From Arthrobacter sp. StoSoilB5 (GTDB taxonomy: Bacteria; Actinomycetota; Actinomycetes; Actinomycetales; Micrococcaceae): DNA of 64,000 nt. A program made the translations under genes and the position numbers. Below the pieces are notes generated by a model. The model saw only the letters and a list, made by a program, of their open reading frames with translations, had not been told where the DNA came from and ran no database searches. Location of the stretch: positions 124,001-188,000 of the forward strand of contig NZ_AP024646.1 in assembly GCF_019977235.1 (NCBI RefSeq), written 5' to 3'. Shown here piece after piece: positions 51,225 through 59,876 of this stretch. Numbering within the stretch: the stretch's first letter is position 1; each line of letters opens with the position of its first letter.

Positions 51225-51309
51225 AACACCTCCAGGAATCGATCAACATGGCACGGGTGAGACGAGAATACCGTTCCAAAAATCAAATCGCTAGAGGAAA
51301 CGGCCAGCT

Positions 51310-51795
51310 TTACCCTTGCCGCAGCCCGTCGGCATCCAACACAAGGTTGGCCGTGATGAAACGACCGCACTGCTCACCAAACGGATAGTCGCCCTTGGGG
51401 GTGAAGGTCAGCGTCCGCACAGGCAGTGCGGTCCCGGACGGAGAGGTGCCGCTCACGGTGGCATCAATGGGGGATTCCGTCAGGTTGGGCAGGAAGAGGT
51501 TGCCGTGCAGGGTGCCGTCCGGGGAGGACGTTGCCGAGCACACGCCCTCCGGTGCGCAGCCCTGATCTACGGAGACGCTTCCGGGAAACAGTTCCAGCTC
51601 CGCCTCCGTGCAGGCGCCATCTTGGCATGCCTTCATGCGAATGGACTTAACCCCGTCCACGTAGCTGGCCTGAATGGTCAGGGCCACCACCGGCGCCATA
51701 GCGATGGCCGGGCACGGGGGTGGCGATTCCGGATAGCAACCAGGAATCAGCGAGGTCATCGCCGCAAGGGTCCAGGCCAACCCGATCTTGCCCAT
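51310..51795 (-). CDS. Putative lipoprotein, function unknown
   Basis: 161 residues. N-terminal hydrophobic segment ends SLIPGC with Cys20 as a possible lipobox cysteine, although Pro at -2 is unusual. The remainder has several Cys (PPCPAI, ACQDGACTEA, GCAPEGVCS, EQCGRF) and Thr/Ser/Pro, typical of exported beta-rich domains. No family recognised. Follows the mutY gene on the same strand with a 114-base gap. Confidence 0.6.
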   Translation of the reverse strand: MGKIGLAWTLAAMTSLIPGCYPESPPPCPAIAMAPVVALTIQASYVDGVKSIRMKACQDGACTEAELELFPGSVSVDQGCAPEGVCSATSSPDGTLHGNLFLPNLTESPIDATVSGTSPSGTALPVRTLTFTPKGDYPFGEQCGRFITANLVLDADGLRQG

Positions 51796-51909
51796 GATTC
51801 AGCGTAAGCCGGGCCTTGGTCCCTGCACCCGGATCCCAGGCAAAAGCACCCGCATCGTTACGGCACCCACGGGCCCGTTGCCGAACCGACACCACGCCCC
51901 AATTGCCGC

Positions 51910-52860
51910 CTAGGCTGGAAGCCGCAATCCGCCGTCGTGCATTTCCGCGAGGCCGTCGAGCAGCAACCCGTCGAGTGCCCGTTCCAGCTGTTCCGGTGCT
52001 GAATTGAGCCGGTGCAGCGCCGCTAGCGGGACCCCGACGCCGGATGGGGCGAAACCGAGGTCGGCAGGCGCCTGTTCAAACATTTCGCGAGGAACCGGGG
52101 TATCAGCTTCGCGGAGGACGGCCATCACGGCTCCGCGGACTTGCCGGTCAGTGCCGTGCCAGGACTGGCCCTTGGGCGTGTACGACGGCGGCGGCTCACC
52201 TGCCGCGAGCCAGGCGCAGCTCGAGCGCACGGGGCACTCCACGCATTTGGGAGTGCGCGCAGTGCACACCATGGCACCGAGTTCCATGACGGAGGCGTTC
52301 CACCGCACGGACAGGGTGCGGTCTTCGGGCAGCACGGCGTCGGCCAGGCGCATCTCCGCTGCGGTGAGCGTCGGAGCGGGCAGGGCGTGACCGGAGATGA
52401 GGCGTGCATGGACGCGGCGAATGTTGGTGTCCACCACTGTTTCGCGGCGTCCGAAAGCAAAGGCGGCGACGGCGGCAGCGGTGTAATTCCCGACGCCCGG
52501 CAAGGTAAGGAGCTCCGGACAGCTGTCCGGGACCTCGCCTCCGTGCTCGTTCCGGATTGCGACGGCGGCCGCGTGCAGTCGCAGCGCCCGGCGCGGATAG
52601 CCAAGACGGCCCCAATGGCGCACCGCCTCCCCTGAAGGCTCGCTGGCAAGGTGGGTGGGCGTGGGCCAGCGTTCCATCCAGTCCCGCCAGACCGGCAGCA
52701 CGCGGACCACCGGGGTCTGTTGGAGCATGACTTCGCTGACCAGGATCCCCCAAGCGCTGCACTCAGCCTCGCGCCACGGGAGGTCTCTTGCGGTCTCGCC
52801 GAACCATTCGTCCAGGGCGTGGTGGAGCTCACCGAGGTGGTCGGTACCGGGAAGTGCCAT
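51910..52860 (-). CDS. mutY: A/G-specific adenine DNA glycosylase MutY
   Basis: Removes adenine mispaired with 8-oxoguanine. 316 residues. Catalytic Glu43 in SEVMLQQTP, helix-hairpin-helix LPGVGNYTAAAV at 120-131, catalytic Asp144 in VVDTNIRRVH, and a 4Fe-4S cluster with Cys199, 206, 209 and 215 (C-x6-C-x2-C-x5-C). The C-terminal part is shorter and less conserved than the MutT-like domain of E. coli MutY, as is common in actinobacteria. Unlike the HhH proteins in the rRNA spacers it has the full catalytic set. Confidence 0.95.
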   Translation of the reverse strand: MALPGTDHLGELHHALDEWFGETARDLPWREAECSAWGILVSEVMLQQTPVVRVLPVWRDWMERWPTPTHLASEPSGEAVRHWGRLGYPRRALRLHAAAVAIRNEHGGEVPDSCPELLTLPGVGNYTAAAVAAFAFGRRETVVDTNIRRVHARLISGHALPAPTLTAAEMRLADAVLPEDRTLSVRWNASVMELGAMVCTARTPKCVECPVRSSCAWLAAGEPPPSYTPKGQSWHGTDRQVRGAVMAVLREADTPVPREMFEQAPADLGFAPSGVGVPLAALHRLNSAPEQLERALDGLLLDGLAEMHDGGLRLPA

Positions 52861-53037
52861 GCGTCAGATCTCCCGGACTGTTGAGGTTGGCTGGCGCCGG
52901 AGCGCCGGAATGCTGCCCTCTACTGTAGTGGAAACGGGAACGGCAATGCTGCTGCGGTGCACGTCACACAGGGTGGGTTTGGCGTCCGGCGGCGTGGTGG
53001 TGGCGTGCTGCGGAGTGGGCCCGCCTAGCCTAGAAAC

Positions 53038-53757
53038 ATGGCCAATCAGGGTAAGAACCAGTCGTCCGCGCGCACATCAGCGCCGGCGAAGGGTTCTGCC
53101 CGTAATTCGGGCGGTGCAGGCCGCCCTGGCACCCCGACGCAGAGTCGACGTCCAAGCCCGGCCGTATACCGCCGTCGTAGGCAGTTTGTCTTCGGTGCGC
53201 TGCTGCTGGTGATCGCCCTGGTGGTGGCTGGCGTGATGGCAATCAGCGGTGCGCTCGCAAGTAAGTCCGAGCCGCAAGCGATCAACACGGTGGAACCATC
53301 GCAGGTCCCCACCCAAGGGAATGCGCCCACAGCAGGCACCGCTTCCCCTTCCGCAAAGCCCACGCCGGTATGCGACCTGAACCTGGTGACCGTCGCTGCT
53401 GCTACCGACAAGCCAGCCTATGGGGCGGAAGAAAAGCCGCTGCTCACCATGACCATCACCAACGGCGGGACGGCGCCATGCGAGGTCAACGTTGGCACGT
53501 CGCAGATGGAGTATGTGGTGATGAGCGGCTCGGACCGGATCTTCTCCTCCAAGGATTGCCAGGCAGGAAGTGAAGACCTGGTCAAGACCATCCAGCCCGG
53601 CAAGAGCGAGACCGCAAACTTCCCATGGCAACGCAACCGGACGCTGGAAGGCTGCGCTGCGATCGACGCAAAGCCCGGCACAGGCGGCGCCTACTACACG
53701 TTCGAGGCCCGGTTGGGGAACAAGTCCAGCGCCAAGGCGGTATTTCAACTGAACTAG
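53038..53757 (+). CDS. Membrane-anchored hypothetical protein
   Basis: 239 residues: a basic Ser/Gly/Pro-rich cytoplasmic segment (1-48) with RRRR before a single helix (about 50-72), a Pro/Thr-rich linker, and an extracytoplasmic domain of about 130 residues with four Cys (PVCDLN, APCEVN, KDCQAG, EGCAAI) likely forming disulfides. The type II topology is clear. No named family recognised. It lies between mutY and disA, both on the opposite strand. The upstream gap 52861-53037 shows nothing else. Confidence 0.75.
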   Translation: MANQGKNQSSARTSAPAKGSARNSGGAGRPGTPTQSRRPSPAVYRRRRQFVFGALLLVIALVVAGVMAISGALASKSEPQAINTVEPSQVPTQGNAPTAGTASPSAKPTPVCDLNLVTVAAATDKPAYGAEEKPLLTMTITNGGTAPCEVNVGTSQMEYVVMSGSDRIFSSKDCQAGSEDLVKTIQPGKSETANFPWQRNRTLEGCAAIDAKPGTGGAYYTFEARLGNKSSAKAVFQLN

Positions 53758-53805
53758 CGGCTGGTTGAGGGCGACCGGAAAGCGTCCGACGGCGGCAAGC
53801 GGCTT

Positions 53806-54882
53806 TTAGAGGAAACGGTCCAGCAAGCTTGCCTCGGCCATGCGGCTCAAACCTTCGCGGACGGTGCGTGCGCGCTGATCGCCGATTCCATCCACGGTCA
53901 TGAGGTCATCGATGGTGGCTGCCATGAGGTTCTGCAAGCCGCCGAAGTAGTCCACCAAGCGATCGGCGACGGCCTTCGGCACGGACTTGAGGCCGGACAG
54001 GAGACGGTAGCCGCGGGGTTGGACCACAGCATCCAGCTGCTCAACGCCACCAGCGAAGCCGATGATGTGGGCGATCCTGCTGAGGTCAATCAATTCCGTC
54101 GGGCCAAGGTTAAGGAGTGCCTGCACGGCTTCCTCGATGTCCTCGGGTGTGGCGTCCGGATCTGAGTAATCGCGGATGATGACGTCGCTGCCGGGGCCGC
54201 GGCCCATGGTGAGTTCCTCCACCTGCAGCGAGAGCAAGCGGCCGTCTTCGCCCAGTTCCAGGACATATTGGGCAATTTCCTCGGAAATGCGGCGGACCAT
54301 TTCCTGGCGTTGTAGGGTGACCGCGACGTCCCTGACGGTGACCAGTGCTTCAATCTCAAGTGCTGAAAGGGAACTGGTGACTTGGTCCAGCCTGGCGCTG
54401 TACCGCTCCAACGTTGCGAGGGCCTGGTTGGCGCGGGCGAGGACTTTCTCCGAGCCCTCCAGCACGTGGCGCAAGCCATTCACGTACAGCGCGATGATCT
54501 GCATGGACTGGCTGACAGAGATAACGGGAACGCCGGTCTGGATGGCGACGCGCTCGGCTGTGCGGTGCCTGGTGCCGGATTCCTGGGTCTCGATGCTCGA
54601 GTCGGGAACAAGCTGCACAGCGGCGCGGACAATATTGCTGGCGTCTTTGTCGCAGATGATGGCGCCGTCCATCTTGGCGAGCTCACGCAGACGGGTGGGC
54701 GAGAATTCGATGCCGATATCGAATCCGCCGGAACAGATGGAATCGATCGTGCGGTCCGAGCCCAACACAATCAAGGCGCCGGTGCGTCCACGAAGGATGC
54801 GCTCCAAGCCGTCCCGTAAGGGAGTTCCGGGTGCGACTCTGGCCAGAGTCGCCTTGAGCGACTCTTCCGGGCTCCGGGCCAT
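53806..54882 (-). CDS. disA: DNA integrity scanning protein, diadenylate cyclase DisA
   Basis: Synthesises c-di-AMP from two ATP and scans DNA for branched structures. 358 residues from the ATG at 54882 (GAAGGG upstream); a longer frame to 55023 does not match the family. DAC domain with DGA at 72-74 and GTRHR at 103-107, both catalytic. A middle helical domain is followed by a C-terminal RuvA-like HhH domain (VDGIGDQRARTV). Last gene of a minus-strand group with radA, but one gene intervenes. Confidence 0.96.
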   Translation of the reverse strand: MARSPEESLKATLARVAPGTPLRDGLERILRGRTGALIVLGSDRTIDSICSGGFDIGIEFSPTRLRELAKMDGAIICDKDASNIVRAAVQLVPDSSIETQESGTRHRTAERVAIQTGVPVISVSQSMQIIALYVNGLRHVLEGSEKVLARANQALATLERYSARLDQVTSSLSALEIEALVTVRDVAVTLQRQEMVRRISEEIAQYVLELGEDGRLLSLQVEELTMGRGPGSDVIIRDYSDPDATPEDIEEAVQALLNLGPTELIDLSRIAHIIGFAGGVEQLDAVVQPRGYRLLSGLKSVPKAVADRLVDYFGGLQNLMAATIDDLMTVDGIGDQRARTVREGLSRMAEASLLDRFL

Positions 54883-55109
54883 AGGGTTTCCCTTCGAAGG
54901 TGCAAGCCATGGCTCACAGAAAAGCTGAATCCGGCATCTGCGGGCGCTTCGAAAAATGCCCTGATGACGACTAGCACCATGATATGGCTTCCGGGCACCG
55001 TTAACCGCACCAGCAAGCCCCAAAGTGGGTCATTTCGTTATGTACGGGAACTGCCTGAAGGTGCGTTTTCTTGCCTCGCTGGCAAGGGCTGTTTGGGCCT
55101 ATTGGGTGG

Positions 55110-55123
55110 TTGACGTGCGTCAA
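55110..55123. promoter_or_regulatory. Palindrome TTGACG-tg-CGTCAA
   Basis: Fourteen-base palindrome with 6-base arms in the gap upstream of disA and downstream of the Pr6Pr gene, in an unusually AT-rich stretch (55120-55150). It may be an operator for disA; alternatively TTGACG may act as a -35 element. Confidence 0.35.
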
Positions 55124-55146
55124 TATAACAAATTGGTGTAGATATT

Positions 55147-55770
55147 CTAGTAATCCACCTGCCGCTTGAGCTTGTTTCCCAGCCATAGCATCGCCAGGCT
55201 CACCGCGAGGAAGCCGACGGAAATGGCCAGGGCAAAGACAATAACGCCGCCCCAGCCGCCTGCCCGGCTGGGGTCGATGAACCAATAGGGGTACCAGTTC
55301 ACGAAAGCGCCGCGTATCAGGCTGTAGACCAGGTAGCCCACAGGGTAGAGCAGCCAGTACCAGATGTGGCGGGTGGTCAGGGTTGCCCGGGGTGGTTGGA
55401 AGAGCCAGTCCATCACCATGACCACAGGGATCAGGTAGTGGACCACGAAGTTGACCCAGGGAAGAAGTGAGCCCAGGTCCTCGCCGGCAAGCAAAGCTCC
55501 GAATACCAGTCCAACTACGGCCATGGCGATGGTCGCCGTGCCGCGGGTGACGTCGTCGATTTCGCTGGGTCGTTTCCGGATCAGGACCCTGTATCCGCTG
55601 ATGAGCAGCACCACGGCCGCGAAGATATTGGACAGGTTGGTGAAGTAGCTGAAGAAGTTCCAGACGTCGTACCCCATGCCTAAATGAACCGTCAGCTGCG
55701 TTCCCACTGCCACCAAGGTCAAAAGGCCAAAGAAGAGGCGTCCCCCAATAAGCACAGTCCTTTTGGTCAT
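55147..55770 (-). CDS. Pr6Pr family membrane protein
   Basis: 207 residues, six predicted helices. Start at ATG 55770 (AAGGA seven bases upstream); the longer frame overlaps the end of radA. WNFFSYFTNLSNIFAAVVLL and PWVNFVVHYLIPVVMVMDWL, then WLLYPVGYLVYSLIRG, match Pr6Pr (FAR-17a/AIG1-like) proteins, whose function in bacteria is unknown. It sits between radA and disA, which are adjacent in many relatives. Confidence 0.8.
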   Translation of the reverse strand: MTKRTVLIGGRLFFGLLTLVAVGTQLTVHLGMGYDVWNFFSYFTNLSNIFAAVVLLISGYRVLIRKRPSEIDDVTRGTATIAMAVVGLVFGALLAGEDLGSLLPWVNFVVHYLIPVVMVMDWLFQPPRATLTTRHIWYWLLYPVGYLVYSLIRGAFVNWYPYWFIDPSRAGGWGGVIVFALAISVGFLAVSLAMLWLGNKLKRQVDY

Positions 55771-55851
55771 GGCCCAATCCTTGCCGAAGCCGCGTCGCCG
55801 CATGCCTGCGACACTCCGGGAGCGGCCCAGCACTCCGGCCACGCCCGCCCG

Positions 55852-57225
55852 CTACGTGATCAGCAGCTCCAGTGCCTCTGCAAGATGCCCCACTTCGCGC
55901 ACGGAGAAGCCCTCCGGGATAACGCCCGCACCGGCCGGACTGGCAGGAACAATGGCGTGCGTGAAGCCCAGGCGGTGTGCCTCTTGGATGCGTTGGTTAA
56001 TGCCCGGGACGGGGCGGACCTCGCCTGCCAGCCCAACTTCACCGAAGGCAATGAGCCGTTGGGGGAGTGCCTTCCGCGATTTTGCCGAGGCCACGGCCAA
56101 AGCAACGGCCAGGTCCGTGGCCGGTTCGCTGAGCTTTACGCCACCGACAGTAGCCACATAGGAATCGTCCTTGTGAAGCATGCACCCCGCGCGCTGCTGA
56201 AGGACTGCCAGCAACATGGCCACACGGGAGCTCTCCAGCCCGCTGGTAGCCCGCCGGGGTTGGGCATTGGCGCTCTCGGCGAGCAGCGACTGGACCTCAG
56301 CGAGCAACGGGCGGCGGCCTTCCATGGTCACCGTGATGCACGTGCCTGAGACGGGCTCCCGGGTTCGCGACACAAACAGCCCACTGGGATCGGCCAGGCC
56401 TTCAATGCCGGCCTCGTTCAGGTCGAAGCAGCCGACGTCGTCCGTGGCGCCGTACCGGTTCTTGACGGCCCGGAGCAGCCTTAGCCGCGAATGGCGCTCG
56501 CCTTCAAACTGACACACGACGTCCACCAAGTGTTCCAGGAGGCGAGGCCCAGCGATGGTGCCGTCCTTGGTCACATGCCCCACCAACAGGGTGGTCATGT
56601 TCCGCCGCTTGGCCGCAGCGATGATCGATGCAGCTACTTCCCGCACCTGGGAGACGCCACCGGCGCTTCCTTCGACGTCGGCACTGCTGAGCGTCTGCAC
56701 AGAGTCCACGATCAGCAGCTTTGGCTCAAGCTTCTCCACTTGGCCCAGCGCCTGCCCCAGATCCGTTTCCGCCGAAAGATAAAGAGTATGGGCGACGGCG
56801 TCGATCCGCTCCGCGCGCAGTTTCACCTGCGCGGCGGATTCCTCACCGGTGATGTATAGGACGTCCTGCCCGGTGCGCGCGAACTTCGCGGCGACGTCCA
56901 GCAGCAGCGTGGACTTCCCGACGCCGGGTTCCCCAGCGAGCAGGATGACGGCACCGGGAACGAGCCCTCCTCCCAGAACGCGGTCGAGTTCGTCGACGCC
57001 GGTGGGCAGGAACGCCGCGGTAGTGCCATCTACCTCAGCGATACGGCGGGCCGGCTCCAAAACTGTGGCGGCCGCCGTCGTACGCGCGACTGTGGCGCCG
57101 AACTCTTCAACAGTTCCCCACGCCTGGCACTCACCGCACCTGCCCACCCACTTGATGGCCGTCCAGCCGCATTCGGCGCACTTGTAAGCGGGTGTCTTGG
57201 ATGCGCGGGAGGTCTTGGAAGCCAT
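55852..57225 (-). CDS. radA: DNA repair protein RadA
   Basis: Branch-migration ATPase acting with RecA in recombination. 457 residues. N-terminal zinc finger with Cys16, 19, 30 and 33, Walker A GEPGVGKST at 98-106, the RadA-specific KNRYGATDDVG motif, and a C-terminal Lon-protease-like domain (about 280-457) without the Lon catalytic pair. ATG at 57225 chosen; the longer frame to 57309 passes through an inverted repeat. Probably cotranscribed with the Pr6Pr gene, 81 bases downstream. Confidence 0.95.
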   Translation of the reverse strand: MASKTSRASKTPAYKCAECGWTAIKWVGRCGECQAWGTVEEFGATVARTTAAATVLEPARRIAEVDGTTAAFLPTGVDELDRVLGGGLVPGAVILLAGEPGVGKSTLLLDVAAKFARTGQDVLYITGEESAAQVKLRAERIDAVAHTLYLSAETDLGQALGQVEKLEPKLLIVDSVQTLSSADVEGSAGGVSQVREVAASIIAAAKRRNMTTLLVGHVTKDGTIAGPRLLEHLVDVVCQFEGERHSRLRLLRAVKNRYGATDDVGCFDLNEAGIEGLADPSGLFVSRTREPVSGTCITVTMEGRRPLLAEVQSLLAESANAQPRRATSGLESSRVAMLLAVLQQRAGCMLHKDDSYVATVGGVKLSEPATDLAVALAVASAKSRKALPQRLIAFGEVGLAGEVRPVPGINQRIQEAHRLGFTHAIVPASPAGAGVIPEGFSVREVGHLAEALELLIT

Positions 57226-57271
57226 GGGTTCAAGGTTAGTCGGGGGGACTGACAGTATTTGCCCCGCGAGG

Positions 57272-57318
57272 TGGCACTTAATGACAATCCCAGTCAGCAG
57301 AATTGTCATTAAGTGCCA
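57272..57318. repeat. 17-bp perfect inverted repeat upstream of radA
   Basis: TGGCACTTAATGACAAT (57272-57288) and its exact complement (57302-57318), separated by 13 bases. Imperfect complementarity continues outside (CCGCGAGG against CCGCCGAGA). It lies 14 bases after the end of the FUSC-type gene on the minus strand and 47 bases before radA. No T-run. Confidence 0.85.
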
Positions 57319-57331
57319 TCTCGGCGGGAAC

Positions 57332-58459
57332 CTACAGAGCCGGCAGCACGGCCCGTGCCTCGTCGGATTCCAGTCCGCTCGCCTCCAACAGGTCCACCAT
57401 GAGCGGCCGGAACAGCATCACCACGGTTTCGCCCTCAAGTTTCTGAACGTCCAGCATTTTGGGGTGCAGGCGCGAGGCGATGTCTGTCAGCTCATTACGG
57501 GCGTGCCGTATGTGGACGCGGCGTGTTCCCTCGCTCTGCTCCGCCAAACCGATGGTCAGCTCATCGATGGCAGCGGCAGTTTCCTGCAGCACCTCGGAGA
57601 TGCTTTCAATTGCTTCGTCGGACAACGCAGCATGGTTGATTGCGCTGGTGAGCCTGCGGGCAAAAACCCGGCTGTTACGGAGCGCGAGGTCGATGTATTC
57701 CAATGAGTGCTCCAGACCAGCAAGCTCATCGCGGTGCCTGCGATGTGCAGGAGCCAGCGTCGCTACTTCTCCCGAGGCCCGCAGGGTCTGCCGCATCCGG
57801 TCCACCAAAGGCTGGCAATTACGCCCCCGAATCAGGGCATGCCAGGCGATGGTCGAGTCGCTTTCGACCATGGCCTTGGCGCACTCACGCAGTACTTCGG
57901 CGAGTTCGTGCAGGATCTTCTGGACGTCTTTTCGCGGCTCCCGGCGTGGATCCTTTGGCACCAAAATAGTCACCAGCAACGCGAACACCCCGCCCACCAC
58001 GGCATCCAGGCTTCGCGTGAACGGCCCGCCTGCCGGGGCCGGCAGCAGCACCACCAACAGCGATTGGAGCCCCAGCTGGGTGGTAAAGATCGTGCCGCTG
58101 TCCAGGAACCTTGCCAGCAGGATAGAGAAAAGAAGCACGACGGCGGCCTGCAGGATCCCAGCGCCCAGCCAGTGGAGCAGGAGGTCGCCCACCACGATGC
58201 CAAGCGTGCAGCCCAGACCAACCTCCACAACACGACGCAAGCGCGGATCGCGGGAGAAGCCCAGGGCAATCAACGAAGAAGTCGCTGCGAACAAAGGCCC
58301 TTGGTGGCCCAGGACGTATTCCGCGAAAGCGTAGGCGCCAACGGCACACACCGTCATTTGAATAGCTGGCGTCAGGGAGTTCCGGCTCCGTACCAAACCT
58401 GTCCGGACTCTGGCACGCAGGAACCTCTTGCTTGCAGAAAATCCCTTCGCGGCAGCCAT
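57332..58459 (-). CDS. FUSC-family membrane protein (aromatic-acid exporter-like)
   Basis: 375 residues. The N-terminal half has about six helices (VCAVGAYAFAEYVLG, then LFAATSSLIALGFSRDPRLR, a FUSC-type loop, then ILQAAVVLLFSILLARFL). The C-terminal half is helical and soluble (EVLRECAKAMVESD, LEHSLEYIDLALRNSRV). Related to FUSC/DUF939 permeases that export aromatic acids; the substrate is unknown. ATG at 58459 used, with a GTG six bases upstream as alternative. Divergent from pstS. Confidence 0.78.
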   Translation of the reverse strand: MAAAKGFSASKRFLRARVRTGLVRSRNSLTPAIQMTVCAVGAYAFAEYVLGHQGPLFAATSSLIALGFSRDPRLRRVVEVGLGCTLGIVVGDLLLHWLGAGILQAAVVLLFSILLARFLDSGTIFTTQLGLQSLLVVLLPAPAGGPFTRSLDAVVGGVFALLVTILVPKDPRREPRKDVQKILHELAEVLRECAKAMVESDSTIAWHALIRGRNCQPLVDRMRQTLRASGEVATLAPAHRRHRDELAGLEHSLEYIDLALRNSRVFARRLTSAINHAALSDEAIESISEVLQETAAAIDELTIGLAEQSEGTRRVHIRHARNELTDIASRLHPKMLDVQKLEGETVVMLFRPLMVDLLEASGLESDEARAVLPAL

Positions 58460-58573
58460 GTCCACCAGTCTATTTGCCCAACCCGGGCAGCGATGACGTG
58501 AAGGACACTAAGCCGTGCACCACGCAGGCCCATTCAAGGTGGCACGCGCCACATAACCCAATGGTCCGCCGTC

Positions 58574-58595
58574 GTTCACCTTGCGTTCACCTTCC
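58574..58595 (+). promoter_or_regulatory. PHO box (PhoP-type direct repeats) of pstS
   Basis: Two adjacent 11-base units, GTTCACCTTGC and GTTCACCTTCC, which match the actinobacterial PhoP direct-repeat pattern. Two weaker units follow roughly in phase (GTTACCTGCGC at 58608 and GCTTACCTTCA at 58620). It lies about 120 bases before pstS. Indicates induction by phosphate starvation. Confidence 0.75.
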
Positions 58596-58716
58596 ACGTC
58601 AGGTCCCGTTACCTGCGCTGCTTACCTTCAGTAAAGGCACAAAAGGTCCACAGCTCACGCACGCCGAAATCTCCGTTCGGCCCGCATCAGAGAATCCCTG
58701 GAAGGGGTACATCCAA

Positions 58717-59838
58717 GTGAAGGCAACTCGCTTCGGCCGCAACGCGGCAATCGCGGTCATCGCAGCTGGCGCTCTCGCGCTTACCGCTTGCGGTTCAGAC
58801 AACGCAACCGGCACCGCCGCTGGCACCCAGTCGGCAGCATCAGGCACCAAGGTCACCGGCACACTGACCGGCATCGGTGCTTCCTCCACCGGCGCAGCCA
58901 TGGACGCCTGGAAGGCCGGCTTCGCAACAGCCAACCAGGGCGCAACCGTGCAGTACTCCCCGGACGGTTCCGGCGCAGGCCGCAAGGCCATCATCGATGG
59001 TTCGGCACAGTTCGCAGGCTCGGACGCGTACCTGAAGGACGAAGAGCTCGAGAGCTCCAAGGCCAAGTGCGGCCCCGAAGGCGCCATCAACATCCCGGTC
59101 TACATTTCGCCGATCGCCGTCGCCTTCAACGTTCCGGGCGTCACGGACCTGAAGCTCGACGCCGCAACGGTCGCCAAGATTTTCCGCGGCGAAATCGCCA
59201 ACTGGAACGACCCCGCAATCGCCGCCCTGAACGCTGGCGTTACCCTGCCGGACCTCAAGGTCACGCCGGTGAACCGCTCTGACGACTCCGGAACCACCAC
59301 CAACTTCACCGACTACCTCGCAGCTGCTGCTCCTGAGGTCTGGACGGACAAGGCCGCAGGCATCTGGCCGGCAACCCTGAAGGGCGAGAACGCCAAGGGC
59401 ACCTCCGGCGTGGTCAAGACCGTCACCGACACCCCGGGCGCCGTGACCTATGCCGACGATTCCGCTGTCTCCGGCAAGCTGGGCACCGCTTCCATCAAGG
59501 TTGGCGAGGAATTCGTCAAGATCTCCGCTGATGCCGCTTCCAAGGCTGTCGAAGCCGGCAAGCCCGTTGATGGCCGCGCGGCCAACGATGTTGCCATCAA
59601 GCTGGACCGCAAGACCACCGCATCGGGCGCCTACCCGGTAGTGCTCGTTTCCTACCACGTTGTGTGCACCACGTACCCGACCAAGGACGTTGCTGACCTG
59701 GTCAAGGCCTTCGAAAGCTACGTAGTTTCCGACGAAGGACAGAAGACCGCCGCTGACGCTGCCAAGTCCGCACCGCTCTCCAAGACTCTGCAGGACAAGG
59801 CCAAGGCCGCCATCGAAACCATCAAGGCCAAGGCCTAA
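58717..59838 (+). CDS. pstS: Phosphate ABC transporter, phosphate-binding lipoprotein PstS
   Basis: Captures phosphate outside the membrane. 373 residues from a GTG with AAGGGG nine bases upstream; longer in-frame readings run into the PHO-box region. Lipoprotein signal with lipobox LTAC, Cys25. GIGASSTGAAMDAW, YSPDGSGAGRKAI and NRSDDSGTTTNFTDYL are phosphate-binding loops of the PstS family. First gene of pstSCAB. A hairpin separates it from pstC. Confidence 0.95.
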   Translation: MKATRFGRNAAIAVIAAGALALTACGSDNATGTAAGTQSAASGTKVTGTLTGIGASSTGAAMDAWKAGFATANQGATVQYSPDGSGAGRKAIIDGSAQFAGSDAYLKDEELESSKAKCGPEGAINIPVYISPIAVAFNVPGVTDLKLDAATVAKIFRGEIANWNDPAIAALNAGVTLPDLKVTPVNRSDDSGTTTNFTDYLAAAAPEVWTDKAAGIWPATLKGENAKGTSGVVKTVTDTPGAVTYADDSAVSGKLGTASIKVGEEFVKISADAASKAVEAGKPVDGRAANDVAIKLDRKTTASGAYPVVLVSYHVVCTTYPTKDVADLVKAFESYVVSDEGQKTAADAAKSAPLSKTLQDKAKAAIETIKAKA

Positions 59839-59876
59839 GGTTTCCGGCGGGTTTGCCTGAACCCGGCTAAACACTG

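Noticed and set aside
54883..55023. Longer DisA start at 55023
   Set aside because: The extra 47 residues are unlike DisA, and the ATG at 54882 has a suitable ribosome site and the family N-terminus.
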